Part shown: piece by piece, positions 8,312 to 17,208 of the stretch
Layout of the letters: each line of letters begins with the position of its first letter
Numbering within the stretch: the first letter of the stretch is position 1
Assembly (NCBI GenBank): GCA_016288055.1
Contig: JAEEXZ010000005.1
Coordinates: forward strand, 1 to 64,000
DNA length: 64,000 nt
Direction: 5' to 3'
Source of the DNA: Bacteroidales bacterium
GTDB taxonomy: Bacteria; Bacteroidota; Bacteroidia; Bacteroidales; UBA932
Notes under the pieces: generated by a model
What the model was told of the DNA's origin: nothing
Databases searched by the model: none
The model's input: only the letters and a program-made list of their open reading frames with translations
Program-made: the position numbers and the translations under genes

Positions 8312-8319
8312 TAACTTTG
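8312..8319 (+). promoter_or_regulatory. -7 box for the conserved gene at 8353
   Basis: TAACTTTG matches TAnnTTTG and lies 33 bases upstream of the start codon. A TTTTG at 8293-8297 could be the -33 element. Confidence 0.65.
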
Positions 8320-8352
8320 TCGGAACTTTTGAAATAATAAAACAACACAATA

Positions 8353-9054
8353 ATGAACAAATCTGTCAAAATTGCTCTCGAGATTGGTCTCGCAGTCGTT
8401 ATCTGCCTGCTCACCTTCTTCATCATCAAGAGCGTCCAGAAGCCGGTGCAGTTCAAGAAAGAGGTGGCTGCCCGCTCCCAGGTCGCCATTCAGCGCCTGA
8501 AGGACATCCGTACCCTTCAGGAGGCCTTCAAGAGCGTGAACGGCCGTTTCTCTCCCACCGTGGATTCCCTCAAGCTGTTCTATGAGACCGGCAAGATGGA
8601 CATCGTGATGCAGATCGGCTCCCTGGACGACTCCCTCGCAGTGGCCAACACCGAGGCTATCAAGAAAGCCAACCGCAACCTGAAGCCCGCCGAGATGACC
8701 GCCAAACTGGCTGCCGCCTATGCCGCCGGCCAGAAAGTCGTGTTCTCCACCGTCACCGAGATCCCTGTCCGCGACACCCTGTTCCACAGCCGCAAGGACT
8801 TCGTCATCGATTCCCTGGCTTTCATTCCCTTCTCCGGTGGTGAGCCCGTCCAGATGGAATCCGCCATCAAGACCGTCTCCGGTGTACAGGTGCCCCTGTT
8901 CGAGGCCCGCATGCCTTACAAGGCTCTGTGCAAGGGTCTGGACAATCAGCTCCGCATCAACCTGGATGCCGAGCGTAAGGACCAGAACAAGTACGAAGGC
9001 CTGCAGGTTGGCAGCGTGACCGCTCCCAACAACAACGCCGGTAACTGGGAATAG
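8353..9054 (+). CDS. Conserved Bacteroidota protein with one N-terminal membrane anchor, function unknown
   Basis: A 233-residue protein with a single membrane helix (about residues 7-26) followed by a charged region (VQRLKDIRTLQEAFKSVNGRFS) that may be a short coiled coil. The rest is predicted to be exoplasmic and has no catalytic motif I recognise. Similar single-anchor proteins are conserved in gut Bacteroidota. It has its own promoter, diverging from the nrnA operon, and sits 14 bases before the DUF3822-rsmD pair, so co-transcription is plausible. Confidence 0.7.
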   Translation: MNKSVKIALEIGLAVVICLLTFFIIKSVQKPVQFKKEVAARSQVAIQRLKDIRTLQEAFKSVNGRFSPTVDSLKLFYETGKMDIVMQIGSLDDSLAVANTEAIKKANRNLKPAEMTAKLAAAYAAGQKVVFSTVTEIPVRDTLFHSRKDFVIDSLAFIPFSGGEPVQMESAIKTVSGVQVPLFEARMPYKALCKGLDNQLRINLDAERKDQNKYEGLQVGSVTAPNNNAGNWE

Positions 9055-9068
9055 TATTCCGTCCATCC

Positions 9069-9734
9069 ATGGACCGTACAGACACATCAAACAAAGGAAT
9101 ATCCATTCAAGTCTCCTTGAGTGGATTTTCTTTTAATGGTTCGCCCTGGCTCACGCCCGAACGAGTATTCACCATCCCGGAGTTCCAGCGCCGCTACGAC
9201 CATGTGGAGATTTCGCTCCTCACCCCCAAGGTGGCCCTGGTTCCGGACGCTTTCCTGGATTCCGCATCGGCCCGGAAAGCCCTTTCGGAGGTGGCCTCGC
9301 TCCGCGAGTCGGACTTTGTGGAAACCGTTCCGGTTCCCGGTCTTGCCGCCACCCTCGTGTTCTCCAACTCCCTGGACGAGTCCCTGTCCAAAGTAGTGGC
9401 CCAGACCGTGCTGCCCACCTCCGGCACGCCCGCCCGCGTGCTCCCGGAACTTTACTATCTCCTGTGCCGGCTGGACTCCCTTCCGGACTACAACAAGATC
9501 GTCGCCTCCTGGCACGGCGGCTACCTGCATCTGGCAATAGCACAGGGCAAGAGCCTGTGCCTCGCGAATGTCTTCGAAGCGCCGGACTTCACCACGGCGG
9601 AATACTTCCTTTTCCTCAGCCTCAAGCGTCTGCAGCTTAATCCGGAAGTATCCACCGTCTGTTTCCGCACCCCGCTGGATCCCGATGCGGAAATGTCCCT
9701 GTATCGCTACTTCAAATCCGTGGTGCAGTTATGA
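9069..9734 (+). CDS. DUF3822 family protein
   Basis: A 221-residue protein of a Bacteroidota-specific family, recognised from ISIQVSLSGFSFNG near the N-terminus and from its position immediately before rsmD, the family's usual neighbour. The fold may be related to actin-like ATPases, but no catalytic residues can be named and the role is unknown. Its last 4 bases overlap the rsmD start, so the two are translationally coupled; a role linked to ribosome methylation is only an inference from this pairing. Confidence 0.85.
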   Translation: MDRTDTSNKGISIQVSLSGFSFNGSPWLTPERVFTIPEFQRRYDHVEISLLTPKVALVPDAFLDSASARKALSEVASLRESDFVETVPVPGLAATLVFSNSLDESLSKVVAQTVLPTSGTPARVLPELYYLLCRLDSLPDYNKIVASWHGGYLHLAIAQGKSLCLANVFEAPDFTTAEYFLFLSLKRLQLNPEVSTVCFRTPLDPDAEMSLYRYFKSVVQL

Positions 9735-10261
9735 GGATTATCGGCGGAAAACTCAAGGGCAAGAGTGTCCTGCCGCCGGCAGGATACAAGGCGCGTCCCA
9801 CCACGGATTTCGCCAAGGAGGGCCTGTTCAATATCTTGGACAACGAATATGAGTTCGAAGACCTGAAGGTCCTGGACCTGTTCGGGGGAACCGGTTCCAT
9901 CGCCTTTGAGTTCGCCTCCCGTGGCGCGTCCCGCGTTTACAGCGTGGAAATGGCCCGGGAAAACGCCAGCTTTATCAAGACGGAAGCCGCTCGCCTGGGA
10001 CTGTCCAACGTCACCATGGTGCGCGACAATGTCTTCGACTTCCTCCCCATCTGCCGGGAGAAGTTCGATATCATCTTCGCAGACCCGCCCTATGCCCTGG
10101 AGGGCCTTGCGGGCCTGCCCGATCTGGTTTTCTCACTGGATATTCTGCATCCGGGATGCTATTTCATCCTGGAGCACGGGGATGAGCATTCCTTCAAGGA
10201 GCATCCCCGCTTTGTCAAGGAACGCTCCTACGGACGCGTTCACTTCTCCTTTTTTGAATAA
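9731..10261 (+). CDS. rsmD: 16S rRNA (guanine966-N2)-methyltransferase RsmD
   Basis: A 176-residue S-adenosylmethionine-dependent methyltransferase that modifies G966 of 16S rRNA. It begins MRIIGGKLKGKSV and carries RPTTDFAKEGLFNIL, the SAM-binding loop LDLFGGTGSIAFE and the catalytic DPPY in IFADPPYAL. Length is normal for the family. It overlaps DUF3822 by 4 bases and its last 22 bases overlap the 3' end of the convergent GH43 gene. Confidence 0.95.
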   Translation: MRIIGGKLKGKSVLPPAGYKARPTTDFAKEGLFNILDNEYEFEDLKVLDLFGGTGSIAFEFASRGASRVYSVEMARENASFIKTEAARLGLSNVTMVRDNVFDFLPICREKFDIIFADPPYALEGLAGLPDLVFSLDILHPGCYFILEHGDEHSFKEHPRFVKERSYGRVHFSFFE

Positions 10262-11775
10262 TAGGTAAAGGCAGCTTTCGCTCCTTCCGCATACAGGCCC
10301 ATGGTGACGCCTGTGAATCCGCCGGCGACTTCCGTGCTCAGGAGGGCGCAGCGGAACTGTCCCATCGGCTTCCAGTCCTGCCCGTCTTCCGACACCAGGA
10401 AGTGGTAATGCAGGCCGTCGGAGGTAATCTTCAGATGGGCTGTCGGATGGGATAACGGAAGAGTGGCGGCGGTGTAATCGATGCTCAGTACCTTGTTCCG
10501 GACGACGGCCTCGGCCTTGTTCCCGCTGCGCCTGACGGCCAGTTCCACATGGGCCTCGTGGGTTTGATAGACGGTGAGGCCGGCTTCTCCGTCGTTGAGC
10601 AGGAGTACTTCCGTCTCCACGCTGGCCACTTCACTTTCCTGACGGCAGGCGACGAAGGTGGGATGGTCGTTGCCGGACAGGGAACCGCTTCCCTGCAGGA
10701 TGAGGCGGCCGTTCCCGCTATCGTAGCGGCTGGAATCCGGGTTCTGGATATAGAGCCAGTCGGGGCCCAGGGGACGCTCGAAAGATTCCGTGTATTCGCT
10801 GGTGCGGCGGGGAGCGCTGCCACCCATTTCCTGGGTGATGGGCTTTCCGTCATTGACCACCGGCCAGCCTTTCTCCCAGCGTACGGGGGCCAGGAAGGTC
10901 TCGCGGCCCAGGTGGTGATAGTTGCCGCCGAAGTTGCGGTAGGCCAGGAAGACAACCCACCAGGAGCCGTCGGGCGCCTGGACAAAGTCTCCGTGGCCGG
11001 TTCCCTGGATCTGGTCCGTCTCGGTCTCGTGGCGGCAGTGAGTAAGGATGGGATTGTTCGGGCAGGCCTCGTAAGGGCCGTAAGGAGAGCGGCTGCGGGC
11101 GACGGTGAGCGAATGGGCCAGCTCGGTTCCTCCTTCGGAAATGAGCAGGTAGTACCAGCCTTTTACCTTATAGATATGCGGTCCTTCCGGGAAGCGTCCG
11201 CCCATTCCTTTCCAGATGGGGCGGCTCTCGGTGAGCTGCTCTCCGGTGGCGGGATCTATCTCGCAAAGGGTGATGGTGGCGTCCGGGTTGCTTACGTAAT
11301 AGCACTTCCCGTCTTCAAAGTAGAAAGAGGGGTCGATTCCGCCCTGTTCCAGCCAGATGGGCTCCGACCAGGGACCGGCGGGGTCTGTGGCGGTCACGTA
11401 GAAATTGCGCCCCAGGGTTACGTTGGTGGTGATCATGTAGAACACGCCCTCGTTGTAACGGATGGTGGTGGCGTAGATGCCTTTGTCGGCGGTGGTCTTC
11501 TCCAGCGGAAGCTGGGTCTCGCGGTCAAGGACATTGCCGATGAGTTCCCAATGGAAGAGGTCCCGGCTATGGTAAACCGGAACGCCCGGGAAGTACTGGA
11601 ACGTGGAGTTCACAATGTAGTAATCGTCTCCGACACGGCAGATGGAAGGGTCCGGGTGGAAGCCGGGAAGGATGGGATTGCGGAACGAGAATTCGGTGAC
11701 TCCGTTCACGGAGGACTGGCAGGCGGCCGATAAGAAGCAAATGGCGGCCAAAAGAATAAGAGAAAGGCGTTTCAT
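10240..11775 (-). CDS. Glycoside hydrolase family 43 lipoprotein (beta-xylosidase / arabinofuranosidase type)
   Basis: A 511-residue surface or periplasmic lipoprotein with lipobox FLSAAC after a short hydrophobic signal. The five-bladed propeller catalytic domain shows NPILPGFHPDPSI with the general-base aspartate, GGIDPSFYFEDGK and FPEGPHIYK with the acid glutamate. The C-terminal portion (from about residue 330) is a beta-sandwich of the GH43 C2 type. The substrate is probably xylan or arabinoxylan oligosaccharides; no SusC/SusD pair is nearby, so this is a stand-alone enzyme rather than part of a visible PUL. It converges on rsmD with a 22-base overlap. Confidence 0.92.
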   Translation of the reverse strand: MKRLSLILLAAICFLSAACQSSVNGVTEFSFRNPILPGFHPDPSICRVGDDYYIVNSTFQYFPGVPVYHSRDLFHWELIGNVLDRETQLPLEKTTADKGIYATTIRYNEGVFYMITTNVTLGRNFYVTATDPAGPWSEPIWLEQGGIDPSFYFEDGKCYYVSNPDATITLCEIDPATGEQLTESRPIWKGMGGRFPEGPHIYKVKGWYYLLISEGGTELAHSLTVARSRSPYGPYEACPNNPILTHCRHETETDQIQGTGHGDFVQAPDGSWWVVFLAYRNFGGNYHHLGRETFLAPVRWEKGWPVVNDGKPITQEMGGSAPRRTSEYTESFERPLGPDWLYIQNPDSSRYDSGNGRLILQGSGSLSGNDHPTFVACRQESEVASVETEVLLLNDGEAGLTVYQTHEAHVELAVRRSGNKAEAVVRNKVLSIDYTAATLPLSHPTAHLKITSDGLHYHFLVSEDGQDWKPMGQFRCALLSTEVAGGFTGVTMGLYAEGAKAAFTYYSKKEK

Positions 11776-11803
11776 GGCAGATGAAAGTGAAATCTATCTC
11801 GTC

Positions 11804-11811
11804 CAAATATA
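11804..11811 (-). promoter_or_regulatory. -7 box for the GH43 gene
   Basis: TATATTTG on the minus strand, 28 bases before the start at 11775; it is back-to-back with the box at 11823-11830. Confidence 0.65.
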
Positions 11812-11822
11812 CGAAAAATAAC

Positions 11823-11830
11823 TAAATTTG
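11823..11830 (+). promoter_or_regulatory. -7 box very close to the CoA-transferase start
   Basis: TAAATTTG ends only 7 bases before the ATG at 11838, so the transcript would begin within a few bases of the start codon (near-leaderless). Confidence 0.6.
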
Positions 11831-11837
11831 TAAGAAT

Positions 11838-13109
11838 ATGGCTCAGTTAGTATTCATATCGGCCGAAGAGGCCGTCCGTGCGGTGCGCAGCGGAGACCAC
11901 ATCCACCTCTCCAGCATCGCCAGTGTTCCGCACATCCTCATCGAGGCCCTGTGCCGCAGGGCCGGTGAACTCACGGACGTCCACTTCCACCACTTTCATA
12001 CGGAAGGCCCTGCCCCCTACGGCAGCGCTGAATATGCCGGATCTTTCTTCGACCAGGGTTTTTTCGTCGGCCCCAACCTGCGCGCCAGCGTCCAGGCCGG
12101 CGTGGCGGACTATCTACCCGCACACCTGTCGGAGTCACAGGCCCTGTACCGCAGCGGAGCCCTTCGCTGTGACGTGGCCATGGTCCAGGTCTCTGAGCCT
12201 GTGGACGGAATGGTGTCCCTCGGTACCTCCGTGGACTGTTCCGTCGCCGCCCTGGAGGTGGCCCGCGAGCGCATCGCGGTGGTGAACCCCCGCGTTCCCT
12301 TCGCTTTCGGAGATCTCATCCCGGTGGAGCGCTTCACTGCCCTCGTCCGGGATAACCGTCCCCTTATCACCAAGGACTATGTCCAGCCTTCCGCGACGGA
12401 CATCGCCATCGGCCGGCACTGCGCAGAACTGGTTCCGGACGGGGCCTGCCTGCAGATGGGCATCGGCTCGCTTCCCAACGCGGTGTGCGCCTCTCTTTCC
12501 GGCCACAAGCACCTGGGCCTGCACACGGAAATGTTTGCCGACGGTGCCCTGGACCTCATCCGGAAGGGCGTCATCGACGGCTCCTGCAAGGCCATCGACC
12601 GCGGGCAGGTGGTGGCTTCTTTCCTGCTGGGTTCGCAGCGGGTGTACGACTTCATCGACCGCAATCCCGCCGTGCAGATGCGGGACATCGCCTATACGAA
12701 CGACCCTTGTGTCATCGCCCGGAACCCAAATGTGGTTTCCATCAATTCCGCCGTGGAGGTGGATCTTACCGGCCAGGTGTGCGCGGATTCCATCGGCACG
12801 CGTATCTATTCCGGTACGGGCGGCCAGCTGGATTTCGTGCGGGGGGCCAAGATGTCGAAGGGGGGCAAGGCCATCATCGCGCTGGCTTCGCGCACTTCGC
12901 ACGGGGAGCCCAAGATCGTCCCCGTCCCGAAACCGGGCGCCGGCGTCGTCACGCCCCGCGCGGACGTGCAGTGGGTGGTGACGGAATACGGTGCCGTGAA
13001 CCTCTACGGCAAGTCCCTGCAGGAACGGGCGCGGCTGCTCATTAGTATCGCCCACCCCGAAGACCGCGAAGCCCTGGAGCGCGCGGCTTTTGAACGATTT
13101 GGAAAATAA
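11838..13109 (+). CDS. Acetyl-CoA hydrolase / 4-hydroxybutyrate CoA-transferase family protein
   Basis: A 423-residue family I CoA-transferase. The region HLGLHTEMFADGALDLI contains the glutamate that forms the acyl-CoA thioester intermediate, and a glycine-rich QMGIGSLPNAV segment precedes it. Relatives move CoA between acetyl-, butyryl-, succinyl- or 4-hydroxybutyryl-CoA and acetate, so the likely role is short-chain acid fermentation; the exact acyl pair cannot be read from sequence. It is followed 7 bases later by mazG. Confidence 0.88.
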   Translation: MAQLVFISAEEAVRAVRSGDHIHLSSIASVPHILIEALCRRAGELTDVHFHHFHTEGPAPYGSAEYAGSFFDQGFFVGPNLRASVQAGVADYLPAHLSESQALYRSGALRCDVAMVQVSEPVDGMVSLGTSVDCSVAALEVARERIAVVNPRVPFAFGDLIPVERFTALVRDNRPLITKDYVQPSATDIAIGRHCAELVPDGACLQMGIGSLPNAVCASLSGHKHLGLHTEMFADGALDLIRKGVIDGSCKAIDRGQVVASFLLGSQRVYDFIDRNPAVQMRDIAYTNDPCVIARNPNVVSINSAVEVDLTGQVCADSIGTRIYSGTGGQLDFVRGAKMSKGGKAIIALASRTSHGEPKIVPVPKPGAGVVTPRADVQWVVTEYGAVNLYGKSLQERARLLISIAHPEDREALERAAFERFGK

Positions 13110-13116
13110 GAACCAT

Positions 13117-13908
13117 ATGCATACAAGAGAAGAAAAAGTGGCGGCTTTCGGCCGCCTGCTGGATATTATGGACGCCCTTCGGGAGAAATGCCCCTGGAAT
13201 GCGGAGCAGACCTTCGATTCCATCCGCCGTCTCACCGAGGAGGAGGTCTATGAACTGAGTGACTCCATCCTGGAAGGAGACCGCCAGGCTACGGCCAAGG
13301 AAATCGGAGATCTGCTCTATCACATGGTCTTCTATGCCCGCATGGGACAGGAGGAAGGTGCGTTTGACATTGCAGATTCCATCCAGAAAGTCTGCGACAA
13401 GATGGTGTTCCGCCATCCGCATGTCTTCGGCCCCCATGCCGGCGAGGCCACTACGGCCAAGGAAATCGCAGACAACTGGGAGCTGGTCAAGGCTAAGGAA
13501 AAAGATGGCAACAAACGTATCATGGCCGGCATTCCCAAGGCCATGCCCGCGCTGGTGAAGGCCGTCGCCATGCAGGAAAAAGCCCGTGGCTGCGGCTTTG
13601 ACTGGGAAAAGAAAGAGGATGTCTGGGCCAAGGTCCAGGAAGAGGTTGGGGAGGTGACCGAGGCGTCCCGTTCCGATGACCCCTCCGCGCTGGAGATGGA
13701 ATTCGGAGACCTGCTGTTCTCTGTACTGAACGCCGCGCGCCTCTACGGTGTGGATCCCGAGGCGGCCCTGAACCGTTCCTCCGAGAAGTTCCGCCGCCGT
13801 TTCACCTACCTGGAAGAGCAGACCCTCCGCAAAGGCATATCCTTCAAGGATCTCAGCCTTGCCCAGATGGACGCCATTTGGGACGAGGCCAAGGCGAAGG
13901 GCCTGTAA
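13117..13908 (+). CDS. mazG: Nucleoside triphosphate pyrophosphohydrolase MazG
   Basis: A 263-residue all-alpha NTP pyrophosphatase that hydrolyses (d)NTPs to NMPs and pyrophosphate, cleaning damaged nucleotides. The first MazG repeat has [14 protein letters not shown] with [14 protein letters not shown]; the second has [14 protein letters not shown] with [14 protein letters not shown], giving the ExxE...ExxD metal sites. I start it at 13117 ([15 protein letters not shown]), matching family N-termini and avoiding overlap with the CoA-transferase; an upstream in-frame ATG at 13090 is less likely. Confidence 0.94.
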   Translation: MHTREEKVAAFGRLLDIMDALREKCPWNAEQTFDSIRRLTEEEVYELSDSILEGDRQATAKEIGDLLYHMVFYARMGQEEGAFDIADSIQKVCDKMVFRHPHVFGPHAGEATTAKEIADNWELVKAKEKDGNKRIMAGIPKAMPALVKAVAMQEKARGCGFDWEKKEDVWAKVQEEVGEVTEASRSDDPSALEMEFGDLLFSVLNAARLYGVDPEAALNRSSEKFRRRFTYLEEQTLRKGISFKDLSLAQMDAIWDEAKAKGL

Positions 13909-13925
13909 AACTCGAAAAAAATTCG

Positions 13926-13933
13926 TATCTTTG
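13926..13933 (+). promoter_or_regulatory. -7 box for prfA
   Basis: TATCTTTG, 22 bases before the prfA ATG, within the 47-base mazG-prfA gap. Confidence 0.65.
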
Positions 13934-13955
13934 CAGGCTAAAACACAATTGCATT

Positions 13956-15050
13956 ATGGCAGAGAATACGTTGCTGGAGAAGGTCCTGAGCCTTCAGGAC
14001 AAATACAAGAAACTGGAAGAACAACTGGCCGATCCCGAGGTAATCGGGGACATGAAGAAGTTCGTCCAGCTCAATAAGGACTACAAGGAACTGCAGCCCA
14101 TCATCGCCGCCGGTCTGGAATACAAGAGACTGGTGGAGGAGCTTTCGCAGGCCAAGGATATCCTCATGAATGAAAAGGACGAGGATCTTAAGGAAATGGC
14201 CAAGGACGAGATTGCAGAGATAGAGCCCAAACTTCCCGAGATGGAGCAGCAGATCAAGCTCCTCCTCATTCCGGCCGATCCGGATGACAGCAAGAACGCC
14301 ATGGTGGAAATCCGCGGCGGCACCGGCGGCGACGAAGCCGCCATCTTCGCCGGAGACCTCTTCCGCATGTACCAGCATTTCGCGGAGCGCCGCGGCTGGA
14401 AACTGGAAATCTCCGACCAGGCCCCCGGTACGGCCGGCGGCTACAAGCAGATTGTGTTCAAACTCTCTTCGAGCACCGACGGCGTGTACGGCATCATGAA
14501 GTATGAGTCCGGCGTGCACCGCGTGCAGCGCGTTCCCCAGACGGAAACCCAGGGCCGCATCCAGACATCGGCCGCCTCCGTCGCCGTCTTCCCCGAAGCC
14601 GGCGAGTTCGATATCGAGCTGAATCCGGCCGATATCCGCAAGGACCTCTTCTGCGCATCGGGCCCCGGCGGACAGGGCGTGAACACCACGTATTCCGCCG
14701 TGCGTCTTACCCACATCCCTTCCGGTATCGTGGTACAGTGCCAGGAGGAGCGCTCCCAGCTGAAGAACCTGGACCGCGCCATGGAAGAGCTCCGTACCCG
14801 TCTGTACAACATGGAGCACCAGAAGTACCTGGACGGCATCGCCGCCAAGCGCAAGACCATGGTATCTACCGGTGACCGCAGCGCCAAGATCCGCACCTAC
14901 AACTACCCGCAGGGCCGCGTGACGGACCACCGTATCGGCTGGAGCATGTACAACCTGCCCGTCTTTATGGACGGTGACATCCAGGAGTGCATCGACCAGC
15001 TGCAGATCGCAGAAAACGCAGAACGTCTCAAAGAAGCAGGAGAAGAATAA
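13956..15050 (+). CDS. prfA: Peptide chain release factor 1
   Basis: A 364-residue class I release factor that reads UAA and UAG and triggers peptidyl-tRNA hydrolysis. The catalytic GGQ is in [11 protein letters not shown], and the stop-codon-reading PxT tripeptide is PQT within [14 protein letters not shown]. The start at 13956 ([20 protein letters not shown]) fits the family; the longer in-frame extension would begin inside mazG and upstream of the promoter. queF follows after 1 base. Confidence 0.97.
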   Translation: MAENTLLEKVLSLQDKYKKLEEQLADPEVIGDMKKFVQLNKDYKELQPIIAAGLEYKRLVEELSQAKDILMNEKDEDLKEMAKDEIAEIEPKLPEMEQQIKLLLIPADPDDSKNAMVEIRGGTGGDEAAIFAGDLFRMYQHFAERRGWKLEISDQAPGTAGGYKQIVFKLSSSTDGVYGIMKYESGVHRVQRVPQTETQGRIQTSAASVAVFPEAGEFDIELNPADIRKDLFCASGPGGQGVNTTYSAVRLTHIPSGIVVQCQEERSQLKNLDRAMEELRTRLYNMEHQKYLDGIAAKRKTMVSTGDRSAKIRTYNYPQGRVTDHRIGWSMYNLPVFMDGDIQECIDQLQIAENAERLKEAGEE

Positions 15051-15051
15051 T

Positions 15052-15507
15052 ATGGCACGCAATCCCGAAGACCTCAAAGCCCTTGGCCGGCACACCGAGT
15101 ACAGCCAGGACTATGCCCCCGAGGTGCTGGAGACTTTCGTGAACCAGCATCAGGAGAACGACTACTGGGTCCGTTTCAACTGCCCGGAATTCACCACCCT
15201 GTGTCCCATCACGGGCCAGCCGGACTTCGCCGAAATCCGCATCAGCTACGTCCCCGACGTCAAGATGGTGGAATCCAAGTCCCTGAAACTGTATCTGTTC
15301 AGCTTCCGCAGCCACGGTGATTTCCACGAGGACTGCGTCAACACCATCATGAAGGACCTGGTCAAGCTGATGGATCCCAAATACATCGAGGTTACAGGTC
15401 TCTTTACGCCCCGCGGCGGCATCTCTATCTACCCTTACGCCAACTACGGCCGTCCGGGTACCAAATGGGAGCAACTCGCCTGGGAGCGCCTTGCCAAACA
15501 CGAATAA
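15052..15507 (+). CDS. queF: NADPH-dependent 7-cyano-7-deazaguanine reductase QueF (single-domain type)
   Basis: A 151-residue tunnelling-fold enzyme that reduces the nitrile preQ0 to the amine preQ1, the last step before queuosine precursor insertion into tRNA. The catalytic cysteine is in [13 protein letters not shown] and the conserved acid and histidine in [12 protein letters not shown]. The size marks it as the short, unimodular QueF. It lies one base after prfA. queD/queE and queC lie at 57 and 64 kb, so the pathway is split. A strong terminator follows. Confidence 0.95.
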   Translation: MARNPEDLKALGRHTEYSQDYAPEVLETFVNQHQENDYWVRFNCPEFTTLCPITGQPDFAEIRISYVPDVKMVESKSLKLYLFSFRSHGDFHEDCVNTIMKDLVKLMDPKYIEVTGLFTPRGGISIYPYANYGRPGTKWEQLAWERLAKHE

Positions 15508-15539
15508 AAAAACCGGTCTTTCACGGACCGGTTTTTTTA
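15507..15539. terminator. Bidirectional intrinsic terminator between queF and fabZ
   Basis: A-run, AAACCGGTC, short loop, GACCGGTTT, then a T-run: symmetric, so it can end transcription of both converging genes. It overlaps the last bases of each. Confidence 0.85.
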
Positions 15540-15956
15540 TGCTTTCGGGACAGCCGCCAGGGTAATGCGTCCCTGGCAGCAGCGTATTCCGCCGACGGAC
15601 AGGGTGGCTTCGCAGACAAAGAGGCTGCCTTTCCTTTCCACCAGGATAGCACTTGTCTCGCACAGGTCTCCGGGACGGACTTCGTGGCGGAACTTGACGT
15701 TGTCCATTCCCCGGTACACCATCAGGTTGTCCTTGAAGGCCTGCGGATAGAGACCGCTGCTGGCCTGGGCCATCATCTCGCAAAGGATGACGCCGGGGAC
15801 GATGGGGTTGCCCGGGAAGTGCCCGTCACAGAAAAAGGGATGGTCGGGGACGCGGTAGCTGGCATGGCAGACACCATTTTCGTCCATCTCCATGGTATCC
15901 ACCAGCAGCATGAGTCCCCGGTGGGGAAGTATCTTCTGGATTTCTTCCTTATTCAT
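15537..15956 (-). CDS. fabZ: 3-hydroxyacyl-ACP dehydratase, FabZ type
   Basis: A 139-residue hot-dog-fold dehydratase of fatty-acid elongation. It begins with an IQKILPHRGLMLLVD motif and has the active-site histidine in FCDGHFPGNPIVPGVI with the catalytic glutamate in ILCEMMAQAS. It overlaps the upstream fabF by 8 bases, and fabK precedes that, so the three encode condensation, reduction and dehydration enzymes of one operon. Elsewhere in Bacteroidota FabZ is often fused to LpxC; here both are separate proteins. Confidence 0.92.
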   Translation of the reverse strand: MNKEEIQKILPHRGLMLLVDTMEMDENGVCHASYRVPDHPFFCDGHFPGNPIVPGVILCEMMAQASSGLYPQAFKDNLMVYRGMDNVKFRHEVRPGDLCETSAILVERKGSLFVCEATLSVGGIRCCQGRITLAAVPKA

Positions 15957-17208
15957 TGTTATAAGGTCTGAAGGCGACGCAGGCGTTGTGGCCGCCGAAG
16001 CCGAAGGAGTTGGACAGACCCAGGGTGAGCTTGGTCTTTACGGCTACGTTCGGGGTGTAGTCCAGGTCGCATTCCGGGTCCGGGGTGTCCAGGTTGATGG
16101 TGGGAGGGCAGATGCCTTCCTTCAGGGCCAGGATGGTGGCAATGGCCTCCGTAGCACCGGCGGCGCCGAACATGTGGCCGGTCATGGACTTGGTGGAGGA
16201 GATGTGTGCCTTGTAGGCAAAATCTCCCAGGGCAATCTTGCAGGCCTGGGTTTCGGCCAGGTCGTTCAGGTGGGTGCCCGTACCGTGTGCGTTGATATAG
16301 AGATTGTCCTTGGATGCGTCGAAGTGGGCCTCGCTGAGGGCGTCCATGATGGAACGGGACTGCGTGCTGGCGTCCGGACGGGGAGCCGTGGCGTGGTAGG
16401 CGTCGCAGGTGTTTCCGTAACCCACCATTTCACCGAAGATGGTGGCGCCGCGCTGCTTGGCGTGCTCCAGCTCTTCCAGGATGATGACGGCGGCACCGTC
16501 GCCCATCACAAAGCCCTGGCGGTTCAGGTTGAAGGGCAGGGAAGAGTATTTGGGGTCCGTGGCACGGGTGAGGGCCTTGGCATTGTAGAAGCCGGCTACG
16601 CCCAGCGGAATGGTGGCATGCTCGGAGCCGCCGGCGATGATGGCGTCGGCATAACCGTGGCGGATGGCGCGGAAAGCCTCGCCGATGCAGTGGGAGGACG
16701 TCGCGCAGGCCGTGACGATATCCAGGCACGGGCCCTTGGCCTGGTGCTTGATGGCGATGTGGCCGGCCGCGATGTTGGAAATCATGGTGGCGATGAACAG
16801 CGGGGAAATCCACTTTCCGGTGGGGTCCTCGATCATCTTCTGGGTTTCGCGGAACTGCACGTCAAAACCGCCGATACCGGAGCCTACATATACGCCCAGG
16901 CGGAAGGGGTCGATGTTGCAGTTCTCTCCTTCTGAAACCAGACCGCTCTGCTGCATGGCCTGCCAGGCGGCGGCCATGGCATACAGGGTGAAGTTGTCCT
17001 GTTTGCGGATGAAGGGTTTTTCCATGCCGAAGTTTTCGGCGTTGAAGTCTTTCACTTTGCCGGCGAAGGTGACGGGCATGTCTTTGAATTCCTCCACGTA
17101 ATCAATGCCGCAGTAACCGTTGCAAAGATTCTTCCAGAAGGTATCGACATCCTGTCCAACGGACGAAATCACGCCCATGCCGGTAATAACAACTCTCTTA
17201 GGTTCCAT
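15949..17208 (-). CDS. fabF: Beta-ketoacyl-ACP synthase II
   Basis: A 419-residue thiolase-fold condensing enzyme that adds malonyl-ACP units. The nucleophilic cysteine is in DIVTACATSSHCIGEA, and the two catalytic histidines are in NAHGTGTHLNDLAE and STKSMTGHMFGAAGATE. The N-terminus KRVVITGMGVISSVGQDV is standard. Its start overlaps the end of fabK by 11 bases and its end overlaps fabZ by 8, so the trio is tightly coupled. Confidence 0.96.
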   Translation of the reverse strand: MEPKRVVITGMGVISSVGQDVDTFWKNLCNGYCGIDYVEEFKDMPVTFAGKVKDFNAENFGMEKPFIRKQDNFTLYAMAAAWQAMQQSGLVSEGENCNIDPFRLGVYVGSGIGGFDVQFRETQKMIEDPTGKWISPLFIATMISNIAAGHIAIKHQAKGPCLDIVTACATSSHCIGEAFRAIRHGYADAIIAGGSEHATIPLGVAGFYNAKALTRATDPKYSSLPFNLNRQGFVMGDGAAVIILEELEHAKQRGATIFGEMVGYGNTCDAYHATAPRPDASTQSRSIMDALSEAHFDASKDNLYINAHGTGTHLNDLAETQACKIALGDFAYKAHISSTKSMTGHMFGAAGATEAIATILALKEGICPPTINLDTPDPECDLDYTPNVAVKTKLTLGLSNSFGFGGHNACVAFRPYNNE